Assembly: GCA_949486985.1 (NCBI GenBank)
Contig: CATBLW010000028.1
Location: 1 to 11,290, forward strand
DNA length: 11,290 nt
Source of the DNA: Prochlorococcus marinus str. MIT 9215
GTDB lineage: Bacteria > Cyanobacteriota > Cyanobacteriia > PCC-6307 > Cyanobiaceae
Direction of reading: 5' to 3'
Of this stretch, positions 6,770 through 11,290 are shown one piece after another (the first letter of the stretch is position 1; every line of letters begins with the position of its first letter). Made by a program: the position numbers and the translations under genes. The notes beneath the pieces are model-generated. The model searched no databases and was not told the origin of the DNA. It saw only the letters and a list, made by a program, of their open reading frames with translations.

Positions 6770-6958
6770 TCAGTCGTCCGTGTCTTTCAACTGCTCAACG
6801 CAACGTGTGATGCAATCCCCGTCATCAAGCGAGCATGTTGTGATGCATTCAAAGTAGGTCTCCACAGCATCCCAAGTCTGTTCGTGCTGCTGGCTCAGGT
6901 CGCAGCTTGCGCTTGCGCTAGTGAGATCGCTGACACGTTTCGCTGAGACGTTGGACAT
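6770..6958 (-). CDS. Small twin-CX3C protein, unknown function
   Basis: A 62-residue soluble protein with five cysteines. Residues 36-57 read FECITTCSLDDGDCITRCVE, giving C-x3-C-x6-C-x3-C at Cys38, Cys42, Cys49 and Cys53; Cys19 is separate. Cysteines four apart would line one face of each of two short helices, so the motif could form a disulfide-locked helical hairpin or bind a metal or cluster. The N-terminal half is polar and probably flexible. No signal peptide or membrane segment is visible. The ATG at 6958 lies 119 bases after the ABC-F gene, so it may be co-transcribed or have its own promoter. I do not recognise a named family; the aromatic and cysteine pattern suggests a real conserved protein rather than a chance frame. 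Confidence 0.7.
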   Translation of the reverse strand: MSNVSAKRVSDLTSASASCDLSQQHEQTWDAVETYFECITTCSLDDGDCITRCVEQLKDTDD

Positions 6959-7077
6959 GCAAGTAATAAGAGAAGTCTTGTCAGGTTATGCACATATTCT
7001 CGGGGAGCAAAGTGAAATAAGTCTTCCTGCCTAGAGCTTTATGAAGTTGTGTTGAGCCTGGCTTCTCTTTTGAGTAT

Positions 7078-8802
7078 TTAAGCGGCGCCTTTTTTGCTGG
7101 ATTGTCGTTGTCGCTGGCGTTGTCGATTGGCCACGCGCTTGGCCTCCTTTTGGGCAAGCGCAAGCTCAGCAGCTGCGGCTTGCTTTTCTTCTTCTTTCTT
7201 CTCTTGGTAGTAGGCATAGTCGCCGCGGTAGAGCACCAGTTGTCCATCACGTAGCTCGACGATGCGATTGGCGACACGAGAAATGAAGTAACGATCGTGT
7301 GAGACCAACAGAGCGGCTCCTTCGTATTCCCGCAATGCATCCTCCAGCATTTGTTTGGCTGGGATATCGAGGTGGTTCGTTGGCTCGTCGAGAACAAGCA
7401 GATTGCATGGCTTGATCAGCATGAGTGCAAGAGCTAATCGAGCTTTCTCTCCACCACTGAGTTGACCAACTTGTTTAAACACGGCCTCGTTGCTTAAGCA
7501 AAAACTGCCAAGTAACGAGCGAACTTGGCTTTGTGTCCAGTCCGGCACCGCTTCAAACATTGTGTCCAGAACACTTCTCTCCAGATCTAAAGCTTCTGCT
7601 TGGTTCTGTTCGAAATAACTGGCGAAGACATTGTGTTCTCCTAGCGAGGCTTTGCCGTCGTCGGGAGTTTCCAGGCCCATGACCAGTCGCAACAGCGTTG
7701 ATTTTCCTGAGCCATTGGGACCAATGAAAGCAATGCGATCGCCGGGCTCGACCTCCAATTGGGCGCCGAGAAAAATAATTTCATCGCCGTAGCTGTGGCT
7801 GAGGTCTTCAATTAAGACCACTTGTCGACCTGATCGAGGTGCGTCGGGGAAGCGGAATTTTGGACCGCCAACAGTTTCGATTGGGGCCTCGATCCGCGTC
7901 ACTTTGTCGAGCATTTTTTCGCGACTTTTGGCCTGGGTGCTTCGCGTGGCACTCGCTCGGAAGCGATCGATGTAAGCCTGTTGGCTAGTGAGTTCTTTTT
8001 GCTGCCGATCAAATGCCGCCTGGGTGGCTTCTTGTTCGATACTTTTTTGTTCGAGATGGGCTGTGTAATTGCCTAGGTAGGTTCTTGCAATTCCTCTTTC
8101 GGTGCTAACGATTTGGGTGCAGATCCGATCGAGGAATGTTCTGTCATGACTAATCACCACCATGGCTGCAGTTTGGGCAATCAGATAGCTCTCCAACCAT
8201 TGAATGGTCTCAAGATCTAAATGGTTGGTTGGCTCGTCGAGCAGCAGTAGGTCTGGGTCTTGAAGCAGGATCTTCCCAAGGGCAATGCGCATTTGCCAGC
8301 CGCCTGAATAGTCGCCCACAAGATGATTGGCGGCCTCTGCGCTGAAACCGATTGTGGGAAGTAATTTTTCTACCCTTGCTTCCAACTCATAGCCATGAAG
8401 GCCTTCAAATCGATTCTGTAGTTGGCTCAGTTCCTGGATCAGGCTGTCGAGATAATCGGCGTCTTCGGCTGCTTTGTCAGTCGCCATAGCCGTTTCAAGA
8501 GCTCGCTGTTGATGCAGCACACTGGCGGCTTCATCAAAAGCTTGGAAGAGTTCTTCGCGGACTGAACGGCTGGTATCAACGTCAAACTCTTGTTTTAAAT
8601 AAGCGACACGTGGTTCGCCTTGGCGCACAATTTCACCACTGCTTGGTTCTTCCAGGCCTGAGATGAGTTGCAGTTGGGTTGATTTACCTGCTCCATTCAC
8701 CCCAACCAAGCCAATCCGATCGCCCGGCTTGACCTCCCAAGTGACGTCTTTGAGGACTTCACCTGTGGGATAGATCTTGCTAACGCGCTCAAGTCGCAGC
8801 AC
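7078..8802 (-). CDS. ABC-F family ATPase (ribosome-associated, Uup/EttA-like)
   Basis: A 574-residue soluble protein with two ABC ATPase domains and no membrane segment. ABC-F proteins bind the ribosomal E site and influence translation or antibiotic tolerance, and are not transporters. Domain 1 has Walker A GVNGAGKS (34-41), signature YSGGW (165-169) and Walker B LLLLDEPTNHLD (185-196). A charged helical linker (about 240-310) corresponds to the P-site tRNA-interaction motif region. Domain 2 has GPNGSGKS (361-368), LSGGEKAR (448-455) and LLVLDEPTNHLD (468-479). The C-terminal tail (about 531-574) is strongly charged and ends QRQRQRQSSKKGAA, a likely coiled-coil or rRNA-binding extension as in Uup. 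The start is GTG at 8802, with no clear Shine-Dalgarno. The exact subfamily cannot be fixed by eye. Confidence 0.93.
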   Translation of the reverse strand: MLRLERVSKIYPTGEVLKDVTWEVKPGDRIGLVGVNGAGKSTQLQLISGLEEPSSGEIVRQGEPRVAYLKQEFDVDTSRSVREELFQAFDEAASVLHQQRALETAMATDKAAEDADYLDSLIQELSQLQNRFEGLHGYELEARVEKLLPTIGFSAEAANHLVGDYSGGWQMRIALGKILLQDPDLLLLDEPTNHLDLETIQWLESYLIAQTAAMVVISHDRTFLDRICTQIVSTERGIARTYLGNYTAHLEQKSIEQEATQAAFDRQQKELTSQQAYIDRFRASATRSTQAKSREKMLDKVTRIEAPIETVGGPKFRFPDAPRSGRQVVLIEDLSHSYGDEIIFLGAQLEVEPGDRIAFIGPNGSGKSTLLRLVMGLETPDDGKASLGEHNVFASYFEQNQAEALDLERSVLDTMFEAVPDWTQSQVRSLLGSFCLSNEAVFKQVGQLSGGEKARLALALMLIKPCNLLVLDEPTNHLDIPAKQMLEDALREYEGAALLVSHDRYFISRVANRIVELRDGQLVLYRGDYAYYQEKKEEEKQAAAAELALAQKEAKRVANRQRQRQRQSSKKGAA

Positions 8803-8883
8803 TGTTTAAAGGCGACCGAGATGGATCATCATCCCGCCGGGGGAAGGGGCAAACTGGATGTCACCAGTTCCGGATCTCCGGCT

Positions 8884-9072
8884 ATGGCGAAATTGGAACA
8901 GTTCACGGCATTGATGGTCGCTGGGAGCTTGGCCATTGCCAGTTATTGGCTGTTCTGGAGTTTGGCGGGTGGGGGTGGTTACGACAGACGAGGCTTGCAG
9001 AAGCCACCTGTCGTTGTTGAAGGTTCCACTCGCCTAGTTGATCCTGGCTTTAAAGCCCGCCTCGAGCCTTGA
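8884..9072 (+). CDS. Small single-span membrane protein, unknown function
   Basis: A 62-residue protein beginning MAKLEQFTALMVAG. One hydrophobic helix spans about residues 8-28 (TALMVAGSLAIASYWLFWSL), followed by GGGGYDRRG and a polar tail with RLVDPGFKARLEP. I chose ATG at 8884 because the hydrophobic segment then begins near the N-terminus and the extra upstream residues (from ATG at 8821, HHPAGGRGKLDV) look non-conserved. However, 8821 has AAAGG about 10 bases before it and cannot be excluded. It is divergent from the ABC-F gene, and its last 23 bases overlap the end of the Nif11-like gene on the other strand. No named family is recognised. Confidence 0.65.
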   Translation: MAKLEQFTALMVAGSLAIASYWLFWSLAGGGGYDRRGLQKPPVVVEGSTRLVDPGFKARLEP

Positions 9073-9280
9073 CAAGCCATTGCTTTGTGGCTGTGTCATC
9101 AAGGCTGGCGAGATGAGCTTTGATTTCATCTTTGGTCACCGATAGTCCAAGCGTTTTGCCTAGATCGCAGATGGCTTGCAAGGCGCCTTGTGGATCCTGA
9201 AGTGCTTGGCGGAACAGGACTTGGGTCTGTTCAGGATCGTTCTTAATGTGCGCGTAGAGCTCTGCAGCATGGCCGGCCAT
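9050..9280 (-). CDS. Nif11-like leader-type peptide ending in RGGL
   Basis: A 76-residue acidic helical protein resembling the Nif11 domain: HAAELYAHIKNDPEQTQVLF (helix with the DP element), then ALQAICDLGKTLGLSVTKDE, the typical 'GFSVTxxEI'-like turn, and DDTATKQWLVKARGGL at the end. Nif11-type domains serve as leader sequences of modified peptides (nitrile-hydratase-like leaders and prochlorosin ProcA precursors in picocyanobacteria), where a Gly-Gly motif marks the cleavage site. Here Gly74-Gly75 is followed by a single Leu and the stop, so no core peptide is encoded. That makes a stand-alone role, or a precursor remnant, more likely than an active peptide natural product; no modification enzyme or transporter is in the window. 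The start is ATG at 9280 with no clear ribosome site. The family assignment is by pattern, of moderate certainty. Confidence 0.75.
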   Translation of the reverse strand: MAGHAAELYAHIKNDPEQTQVLFRQALQDPQGALQAICDLGKTLGLSVTKDEIKAHLASLDDTATKQWLVKARGGL

Positions 9281-9313
9281 AGGAACGAGAAGGCTGTTTT
9301 GAAGCCTAAGGAG

Positions 9314-9345
9314 TTTGAAGTTTATTCAGTTTGAATTTTATTCAG
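9314..9345. repeat. 16-bp tandem duplication
   Basis: TTTGAAGTTTATTCAG (9314-9329) is followed directly by TTTGAATTTTATTCAG (9330-9345), with one mismatch. It lies in the 93-base gap between the Nif11-like gene and the gene upstream of it. Confidence 0.8.
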
Positions 9346-9373
9346 ATCAGTGGGTTTTGACTCGATCTGCGAT

Positions 9374-9745
9374 TCAGGCTGCCTGCTCAAGGCTCGCTTG
9401 ATCCAGATCTGCTTCCCGTAAGCCCTCGGCGGAGGCATCTTCCATGCTGCGAGCATCCATGCAGAGCACTTTGCGTAGTTGGGCGTAATTGGCAGCTTGC
9501 GAGTCGCGCCCTTCTTTGTTGGCGCCAAATTCTGCTCGTTGAAGAACTTGGTGAAGGTGTGTCAGCAGATAGGTGCTGAGCACTGCTGATACCAAGACAT
9601 CGCTTTTCTCTGTGTTGCCGCGAGGACGGCGACGTTGCCTGCTCGCATTGGCACGGTTTGAGCCAATGGTTGCGCTTGTTGAACGCGATGCTTTCGTTCT
9701 GGTCGTTTTCTGACGAGTTGAAGCTGGTAGGGCGGGCTTGGTCAT
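9374..9745 (-). CDS. Basic-tailed protein of unknown function
   Basis: A 123-residue protein with two parts. Residues 1-43 are low-complexity and very basic (TRQKTTRTKASRS and RQRRRPRG), suggesting nucleic-acid or ribosome contact. Residues 44-123 form an ordered helical domain (EKSDVLVSAVLSTYLLTHLH, then NYAQLRKVLCMDARSMEDAS and a C-terminal EADLDQASLEQAA). The ATG at 9745 has GGAG at 9752-9755 with a 6-base spacer, so I prefer it to an upstream ATG at 9778 that would add MFSQAIHQEHP. It is divergent from the ribbon-helix-helix gene, with 274 bases between starts, and 93 bases before the Nif11-like gene on the same strand. I recognise no named family; no catalytic motif is visible. Confidence 0.75.
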   Translation of the reverse strand: MTKPALPASTRQKTTRTKASRSTSATIGSNRANASRQRRRPRGNTEKSDVLVSAVLSTYLLTHLHQVLQRAEFGANKEGRDSQAANYAQLRKVLCMDARSMEDASAEGLREADLDQASLEQAA

Positions 9746-9751
9746 GGGGTG

Positions 9752-9755
9752 CTCC
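9752..9755 (-). promoter_or_regulatory. Shine-Dalgarno GGAG deciding the start at 9745
   Basis: GGAG with a 6-base spacer before ATG at 9745 on the minus strand. It favours this start over ATG at 9778. Confidence 0.6.
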
Positions 9756-9876
9756 TGGTGGATGGCCTGGGAGAACATGTGCGAGGTGACTCGCTGAGGG
9801 CTGGCAACGATCGATCAGTGGAAAGTCAATTCATGAATCCTTTTGGAGTGATGAATTGCCGCTGGTTGAGTGCGGC

Positions 9877-9932
9877 TGTCGAATCGGAGCCGCCGAATCG
9901 GAGCTGTCGAATTGGGACTGTCCAATTGGGAA
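9877..9932. repeat. 14-bp tandem repeat, four copies
   Basis: The copies are TGTCGAATCGGAGC (9877-9890), CGCCGAATCGGAGC (9891-9904), TGTCGAATTGGGAC (9905-9918) and TGTCCAATTGGGAA (9919-9932). Similarity decays stepwise along the array. It ends 87 bases before the GTG of the ribbon-helix-helix gene. Confidence 0.85.
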
Positions 9933-10019
9933 TGATTGCCCCGTGCCCTCAGCATAGTTCTGGATACTATCCTTGCACACCTCTGTATACTGTTGTGTAC
10001 GAGTTATCTCCTTTGGGTC

Positions 10020-10322
10020 GTGGCCACCCGCCAAACCTCATCTAGCGGGAAGAGCAAGTCCCCAAGGGTTCAGGTCGTACTGCCTGAAGAGCTATGTGCT
10101 CGCTTGGCCTCTCTGGCAGAGCGTGAGTCGAGAACCGTCAGCAATATGGCCAAAGTTCTGATTCAGCAGGGTGTTCAGCGCTATGAGCAGGGGCAGGAAT
10201 CTGCGCCGTCTGCTGCTGCTTCGCTTGAGACGACTGAAGGATTCCGCTCCGCTCTTGAGGCTCAGCAGCCTCGTCGTTTGCGAGGAGCTCCACGACGCAT
10301 TCGCTTGCAACGGCCTTCTTGA
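10020..10322 (+). CDS. Ribbon-helix-helix (CopG/Arc-like) DNA-binding protein
   Basis: A 100-residue protein. SPRVQVVLPEEL (14-25) reads as the DNA-contacting beta strand leading into helix 1 (EELCARLASLAERE), and SRTVSNMAKVLIQQGVQRYEQ (37-57) as the turn and helix 2, the standard ribbon-helix-helix order. Such proteins act as dimers and usually repress their own or neighbouring promoters. The C-terminal third is unstructured and ends in a basic stretch (PRRLRGAPRRIRLQRPS), which is unusual for a short RHH repressor and may add nonspecific DNA or RNA binding. The start is GTG at 10020; the frame extends upstream to an ATG at 9936, but that part (including LAHLCILLCTSYLLW) runs through promoter-like DNA and is unlikely to be coding. 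No toxin partner adjoins it, so a toxin-antitoxin pair is not supported. It converges with anmK across 38 bases. Confidence 0.8.
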   Translation: MATRQTSSSGKSKSPRVQVVLPEELCARLASLAERESRTVSNMAKVLIQQGVQRYEQGQESAPSAAASLETTEGFRSALEAQQPRRLRGAPRRIRLQRPS

Positions 10323-10360
10323 TTGAAGGATGTTGTTCTCAGCTCAAGCTTGTTGCTGCT

Positions 10361-11290
10361 TCAGCCTGGGTCCACTCTGGTGCCAAGAACTGCAGCACGC
10401 CTGGCTCCGGTGATGCTGGGTGCACTCCCAGGGTGGCGAATGCAATGCCACCAGGCCAGTAATGCAAAGGCGAGAGCTTCCCTGGCTTCAGATCGGAGAC
10501 CCAGTTCCTCAATGGTTTGCACTTTGATCCCGCGACATCGAGATCTCAGTTGAGCCATCAGCACAGGATTGCTGCTGCCTCCTCCGGCGACTGCCATGCC
10601 AAGAGGGCGAACGATTGGCACGTTGTCTAAATCATGAGCTACCGCTGCGGCGCTGAAGGCCGTAAGGGTGGCGATCATATCGACGGTGCTTAGTGCCTTT
10701 AGTTCTTGCAATCGTCGCTTCAAGTCGATGATGCCGAATTGTTCACGGCCTGTGGATTTGGGTGGGGGTGCCTGGAAGTACGGCTCTTTTAACCAGCTTT
10801 TGATGCAGGCCTCATCTGGTTTGCCCTTGGCAGCCATCTCGCCATCCAGGTCAAAAGCAAGCTTGCCTTCGCTGATCTGAGCCATTGCTAGATCCACAAG
10901 GCTATTGGCAGGTCCACAGTCCCATCCTTGGATGTGGGCGTTTCGATCGGGTCCGCAGTGGGGTGGAATCAAAGTGAGATTGGCAATACCTCCCAGGTTG
11001 AGGATTGCCCTCCAGCCGCTGATGCGGCCAAGCAGGGCGGCATCTGCCATCGGCACTAAAGGTGCACCCTGGCCTCCAAGAGCCAGGTCTTTGGCTCGAA
11101 AATCATGGATAACAGGCCGGTTGAGCAGTTGAGCCAGCAGAGGGGCTTGCAACATTTGCCAGCTGGCACCACGTTGCGTTGTGTTGGGTGGGCGATGCCA
11201 AACCGTTTGGCCATGGCAGCCCACGACTTCCGCTTGCCCAGTGGGATCACAGGCCTGAGCGGCTTGAAACTGGAACGCTGTGACCGACTC
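10361..11290 (-). CDS. anmK: Anhydro-N-acetylmuramic acid kinase (N-terminus cut by the right edge)
   Basis: AnmK phosphorylates and opens 1,6-anhydro-N-acetylmuramic acid to MurNAc-6-phosphate in the cytoplasm, part of peptidoglycan recycling. The last 309 residues are present and the frame is open to the window edge (first visible residues ESVTAFQFQAAQACDPTGQ). Family motifs include GCHGQTVWHRPP, HDFRAKDLALGGQGAPLVP, LNLGGIANLT, GWDCGPANSLVD, KSTGREQFG, AVAGGGSSNPVL and EALAFALLAWW. The missing part, roughly 60-80 residues judging from a usual length near 370-390, would hold the N-terminal ATP-binding GTSxDGxD motif. The ORF ends at 10361, convergent with the ribbon-helix-helix gene. GWDCGPAN replaces the more common GFDTGPGN, a mild divergence. 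Confidence 0.95.
   Translation of the reverse strand, partial: ESVTAFQFQAAQACDPTGQAEVVGCHGQTVWHRPPNTTQRGASWQMLQAPLLAQLLNRPVIHDFRAKDLALGGQGAPLVPMADAALLGRISGWRAILNLGGIANLTLIPPHCGPDRNAHIQGWDCGPANSLVDLAMAQISEGKLAFDLDGEMAAKGKPDEACIKSWLKEPYFQAPPPKSTGREQFGIIDLKRRLQELKALSTVDMIATLTAFSAAAVAHDLDNVPIVRPLGMAVAGGGSSNPVLMAQLRSRCRGIKVQTIEELGLRSEAREALAFALLAWWHCIRHPGSAPSITGARRAAVLGTRVDPG

Larger units (their letters stand above)
9746..10019. other. 274-base divergent intergenic region
   Basis: This gap between the basic-tailed gene (minus) and the ribbon-helix-helix gene (plus) must hold both promoters. It contains the four-copy 14-bp repeat (9877-9932) and a candidate -10 TATACT at 9986-9991, 28 bases before the GTG, with no good -35 at normal spacing. 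GTATAC and GTGTAC half-sites (9985-9990 and 9995-10000) flank a TGTT spacer and could be an operator. Confidence 0.45.

Noticed and set aside
9050..9280. Prochlorosin-type lanthipeptide precursor
   Set aside because: There is no core after Gly-Gly and no lanthipeptide synthetase or transporter nearby; only the leader-like domain is present.
9936..10019. N-terminal extension of the ribbon-helix-helix gene from ATG at 9936, giving a hydrophobic N-terminus
   Set aside because: The stretch contains a likely -10 element, no ribosome site precedes the ATG, and RHH repressors are not membrane-anchored; GTG at 10020 fits better.
10020..10322. Antitoxin of a toxin-antitoxin pair
   Set aside because: The downstream neighbour is anmK on the opposite strand and the upstream one is divergent; no toxin-like frame adjoins.

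Overview
The window looks like chromosomal DNA of a marine picocyanobacterium: a Synechococcus, or a high-GC low-light Prochlorococcus of the MIT9313 type. The grounds are a high-light-inducible (Hli) chlorophyll-binding protein, a DUF2973-type protein seen mainly in cyanobacteria, a cyanobacterial-style HtrA/Hho protease, very short intergenic gaps, many small unknown proteins and roughly even GC. No sequence search was possible, so the genus is not fixed.

Left block (1-4947), all on the minus strand. Read in the direction of transcription it holds a DUF2973-like single-span membrane protein, a 127-residue conserved-looking protein of unknown function, a 34-residue single-span mini-protein, the DEAH-box helicase HrpB, a 48-residue Hli protein, a 58-residue two-span membrane protein, and the 5' part of xseA (exonuclease VII large subunit), which runs off the left edge. 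Four of these seven genes appear to start with TTG. The 58-residue gene overlaps the xseA start, which suggests translational coupling.

Middle (4948-9072). A 354-base divergent gap leads to a plus-strand periplasmic HtrA/Deg serine protease with one PDZ domain. A 280-base gap follows, then a minus-strand 62-residue protein with a twin CX3C motif and a 574-residue ABC-F ATPase. Divergent from the ABC-F gene is a small plus-strand single-span protein.

Right block (9050-11290). A Nif11-like 76-residue peptide ending in Arg-Gly-Gly-Leu (minus) overlaps the end of the small membrane gene. It is followed by a basic-tailed protein of unknown function (minus), a ribbon-helix-helix DNA-binding protein (plus), and anmK (anhydro-N-acetylmuramic acid kinase, minus), which runs off the right edge.

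Most named genes are housekeeping: DNA repair, envelope proteolysis, ribosome-associated ATPase and cell-wall recycling. I see no mobile element, CRISPR array, tRNA, rRNA or obvious defence system. The unusual content is small: several tiny unknown proteins, the GG-terminated Nif11-like peptide, the twin CX3C protein, and a set of unrelated short tandem repeats (13 to 16 bp units) in four intergenic gaps. One of these, four copies of 14 bp, lies upstream of the ribbon-helix-helix gene and could be its operator.
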